Source: Falsiruegeria mediterranea M17 (lineage in GTDB: Bacteria; Pseudomonadota; Alphaproteobacteria; Rhodobacterales; Rhodobacteraceae). From it: a stretch of 64,000 nucleotides of DNA. A program made the translations under genes and the position numbers. Positions 53,772 to 64,000 of this stretch are shown here, piece after piece. Below the pieces are notes generated by a model, which was not told the origin of the DNA, ran no database searches, and saw nothing but the letters and a program-made list of their open reading frames with translations. Position 1 is the first letter of the stretch. Each line of letters starts with the position of its first letter. The stretch covers positions 1 to 64,000 of the forward strand of contig NZ_ONZG01000017.1 in the NCBI RefSeq assembly GCF_900302455.1, in the 5' to 3' direction.

Positions 53772-54221
53772 TCAAACCACATCCAACGACACCTTGACCC
53801 GGTCCATCACGATCGAGGTTTTGAAGCGGCTGATGTTGGATTGCTCAAAGAAATGTTCCTGGGTGAAGCGCTCATATTCCTTGATGTCCGCCACAGTCAG
53901 GATCAGTACAAAATCCGCCTCTCCCGTAGTGTAGTAACATTGCTGCACGCACTCCGCGGCCCGGATACGCCGCTTGAAAGCGTCAAGCCGTGCCAGATTC
54001 TCGCGCTCCAGAATGACCTCGACAATGATGGTCAACTCGCGCCCCGCTTTGGCCGGCGACACAACCGCGATCTCGCGCTCGATCACCCCGGTTTCCCGCA
54101 GCTTTTTCAACCGCTTCTGCACGGCTGCAGGGGACAGCCCCACGTCCTGGCTGATCACCTCGGCCGTCAGCCGTGCGTTGCTTTGCACCAGCTGAAGGAT
54201 CTGTTTGTCTTTTTCATCCAT
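53772..54221 (-). CDS. Lrp/AsnC family transcriptional regulator
   Basis: A 149-residue regulator. The N-terminal helix-turn-helix reads MDEKDKQILQLVQSNARLTA, then VGLSPAAVQKRLKKLRETGV. The C-terminal RAM effector domain includes ECVQQCYYTTGEADFVLILT. Lrp proteins bind amino acids and related molecules. It diverges from the operon at 54345-58602, so that operon is its probable target, as AsnC-type regulators control ectoine-degradation genes in related bacteria. The AT-rich intergenic region (54222-54344) would hold the operator. Confidence 0.9.
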   Translation of the reverse strand: MDEKDKQILQLVQSNARLTAEVISQDVGLSPAAVQKRLKKLRETGVIEREIAVVSPAKAGRELTIIVEVILERENLARLDAFKRRIRAAECVQQCYYTTGEADFVLILTVADIKEYERFTQEHFFEQSNISRFKTSIVMDRVKVSLDVV

Positions 54222-54344
54222 GCTCCGAATTTCGTATCATTTCTCCAAGATGGCAATTATTTTCGTCACCACACAGGTAAACTCTGACGCTCAATAAACC
54301 GATCTTCGATGGATACTCGCGTCACCTACGCGGAGAACAAGACA

Positions 54345-55490
54345 ATGCCCCCCTCCCCCGATGCCCTGATCAACCTGAGACACGACTTTCACCGCAGCCC
54401 TGAGTTGGGGTTTCAAGAAGAGCGCACCAAGGCCCGCGTCGCCGATCACCTTAGGTCGCTCGGGCTTGAGGTGCATGAGGGCGTGGGCATCGTCGGTATC
54501 TTGCGCGCAGGCACGGGCAATCGCGCCATTGGGCTGCGGGCCGACATGGACGCGCTGCCGATCACGGAAATCTCAGGCCTCGGTTATGCATCTGAAACCC
54601 CCGGTGTCATGCATGCCTGTGGGCACGACGGACATATGTCCATGTTGCTTGGGGCTGCCGAAACTCTGGCCGCCGATCCTGACTTTGACGGCACCGTTGT
54701 TTTTCTCTTCCAACCCAACGAAGAACACGGGTTGGGCGCACAAGCCATGATCGACGAAGGCGTACTGGAGCGGTTTCCCATCGAAGAGGTCTACGCCATC
54801 CACAACCTGCCCGGCGCGCCAGTGGGTCAGGTCTCGACCCGGCCCGGGTTGATCTGTTCGTCCGAGAGCCTGTTTGAACTGACCATCACCGGTCAGGGCG
54901 GTCATGCTTCGATGCCACAGGCAGGCGTGGACGCGATAACCGTGGGCGCGGAACTGGTGCAGGCGCTGCAAACCATCGTTTCGCGCAAACTGGCGCCGGG
55001 GGCCGGTGCCGTGGTGTCCGTCACTGAGTTTCTGACCGACGGGCAGCGCAATGTCTTGCCCGGTCACGCGACGCTCAAGGGTGACGCGCGAGCACGTTCG
55101 CCACAAGATCGCGCCGACATCGAACGCCACATGCGCCGGATCGCGGCGGGGATCGCCACCGCCCATGACGTGCAGATCGACGTCTCGTTCAACACCGAGT
55201 TTGTCGAAACCATCAATACCCCCGGCCCTACCGAAAGCGTTGTTCAGGCCGCTCGAGCACAAGGCCTCAACACGACCCCTGATCGCACCCCGATGAGCTT
55301 TTCCGAAGATTTCGCCCATTTTGCAGCGGCCGTGCCCGGGTGTTTTCTCCTCCTGGGCAACGGGACCGAAGGGCGCAACGGCCAACCGCTGCATTCGGCG
55401 GATTATGATTTCAACGACGCCCTGCTGCCGATTGGCGCAAACCTATGGGCGCAGCTGGTTCGTGACCGGCTGCCACAACGACAGGACTGA
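54345..55490 (+). CDS. M20-family amidohydrolase (hippurate-hydrolase-like)
   Basis: A 381-residue metal-dependent deacylase. Motifs are LRHDFHRSPELGFQEERT, IGLRADMDALPITEI, MHACGHDGHMSML for metal binding, FLFQPNEEHGLGAQAMIDEG, and GQGGHASMPQAGVDAI. The family removes acyl groups from amino acids such as hippurate or N-acetyl-amino acids. The ATG at 54345 is preferred over the one at 54309 because GGAG lies upstream and the family start fits. It is followed after five bases by diaminopropionate ammonia-lyase, suggesting that it releases a free diamino acid. Confidence 0.88.
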   Translation: MPPSPDALINLRHDFHRSPELGFQEERTKARVADHLRSLGLEVHEGVGIVGILRAGTGNRAIGLRADMDALPITEISGLGYASETPGVMHACGHDGHMSMLLGAAETLAADPDFDGTVVFLFQPNEEHGLGAQAMIDEGVLERFPIEEVYAIHNLPGAPVGQVSTRPGLICSSESLFELTITGQGGHASMPQAGVDAITVGAELVQALQTIVSRKLAPGAGAVVSVTEFLTDGQRNVLPGHATLKGDARARSPQDRADIERHMRRIAAGIATAHDVQIDVSFNTEFVETINTPGPTESVVQAARAQGLNTTPDRTPMSFSEDFAHFAAAVPGCFLLLGNGTEGRNGQPLHSADYDFNDALLPIGANLWAQLVRDRLPQRQD

Positions 55491-55495
55491 CCCCG

Positions 55496-56683
55496 ATGAC
55501 CCCTTATCAGACCGCCACACTGCACCACGTCCATCGCATGCCCGAAACCGGCGATGCGGCAACCCGCGTGTTGTCCCCCGAGGATTTTTCGCGCGCTGTG
55601 ACAGAGATCACCAGCTGGCCCGGATATACTGAAACACCGCTCGCATCGTTGGATGGACTGGCATCGGAACTGGGCCTCGGCGCGATCCACTACAAACACG
55701 AAGGCCCGCGGTTCGGCCTGGGCAGTTTCAAGGCGCTCGGCGGGTCTTATGCCGCTATGCGCGTGCTGCAAAGGGTTCTGTCCGAGCGTTTGGGGGCCGA
55801 GGTGACACTCGCCGATATCAGCGCTGGCGAGTACCGCGATGACTGCGCCAAGATCACGCTGGTGTCGGCCACCGACGGCAACCACGGCCGCTCGCTGGCC
55901 TGGGGCTGCCAACGCCTGGGCGCGCCCTGCCGTATCTACATCCACGCCGAAGTCAGCGAAGGCCGCGCCTTGGCCATGCGCGAGTTGGGAGCCGAGATCA
56001 TCCGCATCACCGGCGACTATGACGCCTCGGTCGCCTTGGCGCGCGAAGAGGCCGAACAGAACGGCTGGTACGTGGTGTCCGACACCTCATGGCCCGGCTA
56101 CACCGAGCCACCGCGCGATGTGATGGCCGGCTATGGCGTGATGACGCGCGAAGCCTGCGAGGCGATGGATCAAGCCCCCACGCATGTGTTCCTGCAAGGT
56201 GGCGTTGGCGGTCTGGCCGCCTCGGTTGCCGCAGGCCTGCGCCAGTATTGGGGTGCGGACACCCCTCGCGTGGCCGTGGTTGAACCCGAACTGGCCGCGT
56301 GCCTTTACGAAAGCGCCAAAGCCGGGGCCGCCACAAACTTCGCCATTCAGGAAGAGACCATCATGGCTGGCCTAAGCTGCGGCGAGCCGTCCCCCATGGC
56401 GTGGGAGATCCTGAGCCAAGAGGCCAGCGACTACCTCACCATTCCGGACAGCATTGTCGCCCCAACCGTCCGCATGCTGGCCCGCCCGCAGAATGGAGAA
56501 GACCTGATCGAAGCAGGCGAAAGTGCCGTCGCCGGTCTGGCCGCCGTGATTGCCGCGTGTCAGACCGATAGCCTAAAGGCCGCGCTTGGGTTGAATGAAA
56601 CCTCACGCGTTCTGCTGATCGGCTCCGAGGGTGTCACCGACCCCGAGATTTATGCCCGCATCATGGAGGGCCACGATGCCTGA
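55496..56683 (+). CDS. dpaL: Diaminopropionate ammonia-lyase
   Basis: A 395-residue fold II PLP enzyme that converts 2,3-diaminopropionate to pyruvate and ammonia. The PLP lysine is in RFGLGSFKALGGSYAAM near residue 78. The family segments VSATDGNHGRSLAWG, TSWPGYTEPPRDVMAGYG and FLQGGVGGLAASVAAGLRQY are all present. It differs from threonine dehydratase-like EutB of ectoine clusters by these YgeX-type motifs. It overlaps the M24 gene by eight bases. With the M20 amidohydrolase it suggests breakdown of an N-acylated diamino acid. Confidence 0.87.
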   Translation: MTPYQTATLHHVHRMPETGDAATRVLSPEDFSRAVTEITSWPGYTETPLASLDGLASELGLGAIHYKHEGPRFGLGSFKALGGSYAAMRVLQRVLSERLGAEVTLADISAGEYRDDCAKITLVSATDGNHGRSLAWGCQRLGAPCRIYIHAEVSEGRALAMRELGAEIIRITGDYDASVALAREEAEQNGWYVVSDTSWPGYTEPPRDVMAGYGVMTREACEAMDQAPTHVFLQGGVGGLAASVAAGLRQYWGADTPRVAVVEPELAACLYESAKAGAATNFAIQEETIMAGLSCGEPSPMAWEILSQEASDYLTIPDSIVAPTVRMLARPQNGEDLIEAGESAVAGLAAVIAACQTDSLKAALGLNETSRVLLIGSEGVTDPEIYARIMEGHDA

Positions 56684-57842
56684 GGTGCCCGCACGCGGCT
56701 TTGAACGATCCGAATTCGAAACCCGTCTGACCAAGGCGCAGGCCCTGATGGCGCAACACGGTTTTGACGGTATCTTGCTGCTCAGCGAACCCGAAGTGCG
56801 CTATTTCAGCGGTTTTCAAACTCTGTTCTGGCAAAGCCCCACCCGTCCGTGGTTCCTGTATCTACCCCGCTCAGGGGAGCCGGTGGCCGTGATCCCCGGC
56901 ATCGGCGCCGACCTGATGGGGCGAACCTGGGTGCGCGACATTCGAACTTGGGATGCTCCGAACCCGGATGATGATGGCATTTCGCTGCTGCACGATCTGC
57001 TGGGGCCGTTGAACGCATCCCGGCAGACATTGGGCATCCTGAAGGGTCACGAAACCGGCTTGCGGATGCCACTTGGCGACTATGAACGCCTGATGGCAGG
57101 CCTGCCGGACATTCGCGTGAAAGATGCGACCAGCCTGATCCGCCAGTTGCGGATGGTGAAATCCGAGGCCGAGATCGCCAAGCTCGCCCATATCTGCGCC
57201 ATCGGTTCGGACACGTTTGACACTGTCCCAGAGTTCGCACGTGAGGGCACGCCGCTCGAGGATGTATTTCGCGCCTTCCGCCGCAGCGCGCTGTCGATCG
57301 GCGCGGATGATGTGCCCTATCTTGTGGGCGGTGCCGAGCAGAGGGGCTATCACGACGTGATCTCTCCGCCCTCGCGCCGGCCTTTGCAGACGGGCGACGT
57401 CCTGATGCTGGATACCGGTGCCACATTCGATGGCTATTTCTGCGATTTCGACCGCAACTTTGCGATTGGGCGCGCCGACGATGCATCCCGCCACGCCTAT
57501 GACGTGCTCTGGCGCGCAACCGAGGCCGGTTTGAACGTTGCCCGCCCCGGCACCACTTGCCGCGAACTGTTCCACGCAATGCGTGCGGTGATCGCGGAAC
57601 TCGACGATCAGGACGCCAATGTGGGGCGCCTGGGGCATGGGCTGGGTATGCAACTGACAGAATGGCCCTCGCACGCGGAATTTGACGACACTGCCCTGCA
57701 AGAGGGTATGGTGATCACGCTGGAGCCTTCACTCAGCTACGGTGATGGTCGCACCATGGTGCACGAAGAAAACCTGGTGATCCAGGACGGCGCACCGCGC
57801 TTGCTGAGCCGACGCGCTGCACCTGAGTTACCAGTGATCTGA
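56676..57842 (+). CDS. M24-family metallopeptidase (Xaa-Pro peptidase / ectoine hydrolase-like)
   Basis: A 388-residue pita-bread-fold hydrolase. The creatinase N-terminal domain occupies about residues 10-150. The metal ligands are in MLDTGATFDGYFCDFDRNF, GHGLGMQLTEWPSH, ITLEPSLSYG and MVHEENLVI. GGAGG lies six bases before the ATG, which overlaps the end of the ammonia-lyase gene. The family contains prolidases and EutD/DoeA, which open the ectoine ring. In this operon opening of a cyclic amide or amidine, or hydrolysis of a dipeptide, is plausible. Confidence 0.88.
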   Translation: MPEVPARGFERSEFETRLTKAQALMAQHGFDGILLLSEPEVRYFSGFQTLFWQSPTRPWFLYLPRSGEPVAVIPGIGADLMGRTWVRDIRTWDAPNPDDDGISLLHDLLGPLNASRQTLGILKGHETGLRMPLGDYERLMAGLPDIRVKDATSLIRQLRMVKSEAEIAKLAHICAIGSDTFDTVPEFAREGTPLEDVFRAFRRSALSIGADDVPYLVGGAEQRGYHDVISPPSRRPLQTGDVLMLDTGATFDGYFCDFDRNFAIGRADDASRHAYDVLWRATEAGLNVARPGTTCRELFHAMRAVIAELDDQDANVGRLGHGLGMQLTEWPSHAEFDDTALQEGMVITLEPSLSYGDGRTMVHEENLVIQDGAPRLLSRRAAPELPVI

Positions 57843-57852
57843 GGGGAAAGTG

Positions 57853-58602
57853 ATGAAGCTGTCATTCGACACGGATGCGGGGATCGGGACACGGGCCAAC
57901 CTGGGCGTCGTGGTGCTGGAAACCGACGAGACGCTGGAGCAGGAGTTCGCGCGGATGACGCGCGAGCCAGGCGTGGCACTCTATCACAATCGCATCCCGA
58001 TGGTGCCCGAAATCCGCCCCGAGACCCTGCAAAAGATGGCAGCAGATCTACCGGCCTCTGCCAACCTGTTTCCATCGTCGCTGAAATTCGATGTGATCGG
58101 CTATGGCTGCACGTCGGCCTCGACCGTGATCGGGCCCGACGGCGTGCGCGAGGCTATCCAATCTGCCCGCCCCGAGGCGCAGGTCACCGATCCGCTCAGC
58201 GCCATCATTGCAGCTTGCAAGGCGCTCGGGGCAACCCGGTTGGGGTTCATCACGCCCTATCTTCCAGAGGTTTCGGCAAAGATGCGCAGCAAACTGGAAG
58301 AGGCGGGAAACACCATTGTCAGCTTTGGCTCTTTCGAGGAAAGCGATGACCGTGTGGTGGCCCGGATCACGCCAAAGGCCATTCTGAGCGCTGTTGATAC
58401 GGTCACAAAAGATGCGGAGTGCGATGCGGTGGTGATCTCCTGCACCAACCTGCGCTGTCTCGACATCATCCCCCAGGCCGAGGCACAGGCTGGCGTCCCG
58501 GTGGTCTCAAGCAATCAGGCGCTGGCTTGGCACATGCTGCGCCTGAGCGGCGTGTCTGATCCGCGACCAGATTTCGGCCAGCTCTTCACGCGCCCGCTCT
58601 GA
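57853..58602 (+). CDS. EutA / maleate isomerase / Asp-Glu racemase family protein
   Basis: A 249-residue protein of the maleate isomerase / arylmalonate decarboxylase / EutA group. The two expected active-site cysteines are in GYGCTSAS near residue 85 and VISCTNLRC near 197. It closes the operon, ten bases after the M24 gene, and AGGGG lies six bases before the ATG. In ectoine clusters EutA is a racemase/isomerase-like partner of unproven role, and the same is likely here. The small size and dual cysteines fit an isomerase or racemase acting on a carboxylate. Confidence 0.85.
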   Translation: MKLSFDTDAGIGTRANLGVVVLETDETLEQEFARMTREPGVALYHNRIPMVPEIRPETLQKMAADLPASANLFPSSLKFDVIGYGCTSASTVIGPDGVREAIQSARPEAQVTDPLSAIIAACKALGATRLGFITPYLPEVSAKMRSKLEEAGNTIVSFGSFEESDDRVVARITPKAILSAVDTVTKDAECDAVVISCTNLRCLDIIPQAEAQAGVPVVSSNQALAWHMLRLSGVSDPRPDFGQLFTRPL

Positions 58603-58690
58603 TCTGCACGAATTCTGCACAACTGCTGCGCGGGACCTGCACCCGCGTCTGTCATGACGATCCCAAGCCAACAAAAAAGGGGCAAGGGAC

Positions 58691-60199
58691 ATGGCACACA
58701 TATTGGAAATCCGCGGGCTTCCTGCGTCGATTGAGCAAGACAGCTGGTGGCTGGATGACACAACAGAACAAGCCCCCGAGCGCAGCACAGGCATTATGCG
58801 CACGCCTTGGTCGGCGGGGCTGTTTGGATTGATCGCACTCGCGGATTTTCTGTTCTTCGACCACCCCAAGGGGCTGTCGCTGGCCATCTTTGCAGCAGCC
58901 ATCTTTGGTGCGGTCTGGGTCTTGCGCAGACCCAAGATGAACTGGTCTGGCCCCGCCTCTCTCCTGGCTGTTGGCAGCCTTCCGGCAGTGGAACATCTGC
59001 AGGCGCTATCGATTGTCTTTCTGACCTTGGGGCTCTTGGGCAGCCTGGGCTGGGTCGCCCTGGGGGACAGGGCAACGCTGGCCCAGATCGCCCGCACCGG
59101 TGGCCTTATTCTCCGTTCGATGCCGCTGCGGGGCGCGCGCGACCTTTGGAGTAGACGGCACCGGGTGGCCGCCCCGCGCCTGCAACCGGGCGCGACCTCC
59201 GGGATCCACGCAGTCCTGCGGGCCTGGGGCTTTCCTTTGGGCGGGCTGTTGGTTCTGGCTGCACTGCTGATCGAGGCCAACCCGATCTTGCTGCATTGGA
59301 CGAACACCATCCATCTGGGCAGTCTCGACCCTGAAAGAGCGCTCAGCCGTTTGCTGTTCTGGGTCGGCATGGCGCTTTTGATCTGGCCGTTGCTGGTTCC
59401 CCTGTCGCCGCAACGCCAAACCTACCCCCGCAAACCCGGGCCGTTCTCGGGCCTTTTTTATCCGAACAATTGGGGCGTGAACAAGACCAGCACCGGCAAT
59501 GCGCTGGTTACATTCAACCTGCTGTTGGCCGTACAAACCGCCCTCGATGCTCTCTACCTTTGGGGTGGGGCCAGCCTGCCCGAGGGGATGAGCTACGCCA
59601 CCTATGCGCACCGGGGCGCCTATCCGTTGTTGATCACCGCGTTACTGGCCGGAGGGTTTGCCCTGGCAGCGCACCCTCATCTGGGCACCAAAAGCTGGCT
59701 GAAACCACTGCTGATGCTTTGGCTGGCCCAGAACGTGGCATTGGTCCTGTCATCGCTTTTGCGGCTCGAACTATACACCTCGGTCTACGGCCTGACCTAT
59801 CTGCGGGTGCATGCCGCGATCTGGATGGGGGTGGTTGCCATCGGACTGATGCTGGTGGCCTGGCAAATCTGGCGCTCCAAGTCCAACCTCTGGCTGCTGG
59901 CGCGGTGCTCCGCCTTGGGCCTGGGCGTTCTCTATGCCTGTGCTTTCGTGAACTTCGCGGATCTGATCGTGCGCTCCAATCTGTCCCGGACGGGCAATGT
60001 GGACACCTATTACGCCTGCCAATTTGGCTCCATGGCTGCGGCGGCTCTGCACGACATCCCCGGATGTGATATCACCGCCCCGCAAATCCAAGGCTGGCGG
60101 GATTGGGGCTTTCGGAGCTGGCGGGTGCTGGATAATCTCGCCGCCATGAACCCCGCCGCCGATCAAGCAGAGGTCAGCCATGAACATCCTCGTCGTTGA
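58691..60199 (+). CDS. DUF4173 family membrane protein
   Basis: A 502-residue integral membrane protein with about ten hydrophobic helices after a soluble N-terminus of about 40 residues. Family-like signatures include YAHRGAYPLLITALLAGGFAL and RLELYTSVYGLTYLRVHAAIW. DUF4173 (related to DUF4153) has no known function. AAGGGAC precedes the ATG. Its 3' end overlaps the response-regulator gene by 20 bases, so the protein is probably produced and perhaps functions together with the two-component system, for example as part of its sensing or output. Confidence 0.85.
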   Translation: MAHILEIRGLPASIEQDSWWLDDTTEQAPERSTGIMRTPWSAGLFGLIALADFLFFDHPKGLSLAIFAAAIFGAVWVLRRPKMNWSGPASLLAVGSLPAVEHLQALSIVFLTLGLLGSLGWVALGDRATLAQIARTGGLILRSMPLRGARDLWSRRHRVAAPRLQPGATSGIHAVLRAWGFPLGGLLVLAALLIEANPILLHWTNTIHLGSLDPERALSRLLFWVGMALLIWPLLVPLSPQRQTYPRKPGPFSGLFYPNNWGVNKTSTGNALVTFNLLLAVQTALDALYLWGGASLPEGMSYATYAHRGAYPLLITALLAGGFALAAHPHLGTKSWLKPLLMLWLAQNVALVLSSLLRLELYTSVYGLTYLRVHAAIWMGVVAIGLMLVAWQIWRSKSNLWLLARCSALGLGVLYACAFVNFADLIVRSNLSRTGNVDTYYACQFGSMAAAALHDIPGCDITAPQIQGWRDWGFRSWRVLDNLAAMNPAADQAEVSHEHPRR

Positions 60200-60857
60200 T
60201 GACGACCCGCGCCTGCGCGAGCTGTTGACTCTGACCCTGAACCGGGCCGGATATCAGGTCGCAACCGCCTCGAACGGACAACAGGCGCTGGTCGCGGCCA
60301 CTCGCGATGCCCCCAACCTGATCGTGCTCGACGTGGGGCTGCCCGAGCTTGACGGGCTCGAGGTCTGCCGCCGCCTGCGCCAGACATCTGATGTGCCCAT
60401 CCTGTTTCTGACCGCCCGCGATGACGAGATCGACCGCATTCTGGGGCTGGAACTGGGGGCGGATGACTATGTCACCAAACCGTTCAGTCCACGCGAGCTG
60501 GTGGCACGAATAAAGACAATCCTGAAACGCAGCCAGCGTGCGGCAACGCCGACTATTCATCGCCACGGCGACCTGACGCTAGACCCAGACCGCCACCATT
60601 GCGCCGTCAACGGAACACCTGTCGCCCTGACCCGAACCGAGGCGCAGATCCTTCACGCCCTGATCCAGCGCCCAGACCATGTCATCACCCGATCGCAACT
60701 GACGGATGCCATTTATGGCACGGGCAGCCCGGTGTCTGACCGCACGCTGGACAGCCATCTGCGCAACCTGCGCCGCAAACTGGCCGAAGCCGGATGGAGC
60801 GACGGCGTGGAAACCGTGCATGGCGTTGGCCTGCGCCTGCGTCCGTGGCCCGCATGA
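60180..60857 (+). CDS. OmpR-family response regulator
   Basis: A 225-residue response regulator. The receiver domain has the acidic pair in ILVVDDDPRLREL, the phospho-acceptor aspartate in LIVLDVGLPELDGLEV near residue 50, and the lysine in DYVTKPFSPRELVARI. The C-terminal winged helix ends SPVSDRTLDSHLRNLRRKL. AGAGG precedes the ATG, which lies inside the end of the DUF4173 gene. It overlaps the kinase gene as ATGA. Targets are unknown; the co-transcribed membrane gene suggests an envelope signal. Confidence 0.93.
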   Translation: MNILVVDDDPRLRELLTLTLNRAGYQVATASNGQQALVAATRDAPNLIVLDVGLPELDGLEVCRRLRQTSDVPILFLTARDDEIDRILGLELGADDYVTKPFSPRELVARIKTILKRSQRAATPTIHRHGDLTLDPDRHHCAVNGTPVALTRTEAQILHALIQRPDHVITRSQLTDAIYGTGSPVSDRTLDSHLRNLRRKLAEAGWSDGVETVHGVGLRLRPWPA

Positions 60858-61846
60858 GCCGGAAATGGCGCCCCTCTCTGTGGCTGGTGCTTGGCGGTGC
60901 TTTGGTAGGTACTCTGGGACTGTCATTGGTCGGGCTAGTGGTGCTGCGATACTTGGGGCCCGAGATCGGCTTTCGTCCCGCGGCTGTGCTTTTGGCCATC
61001 GTGATCGGGTTGGCGACCTTGGCACTTGGCGTTCTGTTGGTGCGCCTCCTACTGCGCCCGGTCTCCGAACTGTCTCGGCGTGCCGAAGCCGTGCGTATGG
61101 GCCAATCCAAAGGCGCTGATCCGCTTGAACACTACGGCACGCAGGAATTGCATCGCTTGGGTCAAAGCGTGCTGGACATGGCCCAGGCCCTGCAACGGCG
61201 TGAAGCCTCGATCCGCACCTTTGCCGATCACGTCACCCACGAACTGAAAACCCCGGTGTCCGCCATCCGCGCCGCGGCCGAGTTGCTAGAAGACAACCCG
61301 GAACTGAACCCGGAAGACCGGCAATTGGTCACACAGATCCAGGGCGCAGCGCAGCAGATGCAGGATCAGCTGAGTGCGTTGCACCGCATCACAGCAGCGC
61401 GTGAAACCGCCTATCACGGCAGCTGCAGACTGAACGACATCCTGGCAAACCTGCAGATCCAGCATCCAGGCTTGGACCTGACTGTCAGGGGCGGTGACAT
61501 CGCCCTGCCGCTGTCAGGCCAGGGTCTTCAGATTGTGCTGACACATCTGCTGGACAATGCGTCTCAGCACAGGGCCACGCGGTTAACTGTTGAGGTCACG
61601 CAAGAAAGAACAACCCCGACCATACGTTTTGCGGACGATGGACCGGGTGTTTCACCCGGCAACCAAGCGCATGTGTTTGAGCCCTTTTTCACCTCGCGTC
61701 GTGACACGGGCGGCACCGGTATGGGTCTGCCAATCGTGCGCAATCTGCTGCAGGCGCATGGTGCAGAAATCGCGTTGGTCCCAACCGACAAAGGTGCATG
61801 TTTCATGGTTTCTTTCCTGGACGGTCATCGCATTGCAAAGCGATAA
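60854..61846 (+). CDS. Sensor histidine kinase
   Basis: A 330-residue membrane kinase. Two helices (LWLVLGGALVGTLGLSLVGL and AAVLLAIVIGLATLALGVLL) are separated by only a few residues, so there is almost no periplasmic sensor domain. A HAMP-like linker is followed by the phospho-histidine box FADHVTHELKTPVSAIRAAA and the ATPase motifs LLDNASQH, FADDGPGVSPGN and GGTGMGLPIV. The start is set by its four-base overlap with the response regulator. The lack of a large sensor domain suggests that the DUF4173 protein, or the membrane itself, supplies the signal. Confidence 0.9.
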   Translation: MSRKWRPSLWLVLGGALVGTLGLSLVGLVVLRYLGPEIGFRPAAVLLAIVIGLATLALGVLLVRLLLRPVSELSRRAEAVRMGQSKGADPLEHYGTQELHRLGQSVLDMAQALQRREASIRTFADHVTHELKTPVSAIRAAAELLEDNPELNPEDRQLVTQIQGAAQQMQDQLSALHRITAARETAYHGSCRLNDILANLQIQHPGLDLTVRGGDIALPLSGQGLQIVLTHLLDNASQHRATRLTVEVTQERTTPTIRFADDGPGVSPGNQAHVFEPFFTSRRDTGGTGMGLPIVRNLLQAHGAEIALVPTDKGACFMVSFLDGHRIAKR

Positions 61847-61975
61847 TCAAATCCTATTGAAACGATGAAGATAAACAATTTTATCCAATCCATTTTGTCC
61901 GCTAGGCTTGGAGTCGAAGCGTTGAAATCGGGTTGATCCGGGGAGAGGTTATTTCGTTCACAATCAACCTGTTGA

Positions 61976-64000
<2,025 letters not shown>

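Overview
The window is typical of a marine alphaproteobacterium of the Rhodobacteraceae (Roseobacter group). This is an inference from high-GC coding with tightly coupled operons, the carboxyspermidine route to spermidine, a non-pyrrolysine MttB-family methyltransferase next to dimethylglycine-dehydrogenase-like enzymes, an EutA/M24/Lrp catabolic cluster, and ExoY/Wzx/Wzy-type polysaccharide genes. No rRNA, tRNA, CRISPR array or intact insertion sequence was recognised.

Layout. 1-0.6 kb: non-coding or decayed sequence. 0.6-9.1 kb (minus): a giant RTX calcium-binding repeat protein with an unusual helical N-terminal region. 9.1-10.3 kb: gene-free, with remnants of two transposases. 10.3-15.4 kb (plus): acyl-CoA ligase, acyl-CoA dehydrogenase, CaiB-type CoA transferase and a frameshifted PcaF-like thiolase, followed by a frameshifted LysR regulator on the minus strand. 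16.8-20.5 kb: an NTF2-fold protein, a nitronate monooxygenase-like protein, a MocR-type regulator and a DUF983 protein. 20.5-34.3 kb: a polysaccharide locus. Its core is a translationally coupled minus-strand operon (ExoY-like sugar transferase, Wzc-like kinase, Wzy-like polymerase, Wzx-like flippase, GT2). It is flanked by a GMC oxidoreductase, a DegT aminotransferase, two sulfotransferases and two GT4-type glycosyltransferases, so the polymer may be sulfated and amino-modified.

34.5-46.9 kb (minus): an eight-gene operon in which almost every gene overlaps the next by four bases. It encodes an MttB-family methyltransferase, aldehyde dehydrogenase, class III aminotransferase, two dimethylglycine/sarcosine dehydrogenase-like proteins, a small unknown protein, an amidase and an Xsc/acetolactate-synthase-like TPP enzyme. 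A divergent LysR gene probably controls it. It looks like a complete quaternary-amine catabolic pathway with unknown substrate and is the best candidate here for an undescribed system.

48.0-53.7 kb (plus): a polyamine operon that should convert arginine to agmatine, putrescine, carboxyspermidine and spermidine. A small unknown gene and a decayed copy of the nspC start lie in its middle. 53.8-58.6 kb: a divergent Lrp regulator and a four-gene catabolic operon (M20 amidohydrolase, diaminopropionate ammonia-lyase, M24 peptidase, EutA-like protein) resembling but not matching ectoine utilisation. 58.7-61.8 kb: a DUF4173 membrane protein coupled to an OmpR-type response regulator and a histidine kinase. 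62.1 kb to the end: katG, cut by the window edge.
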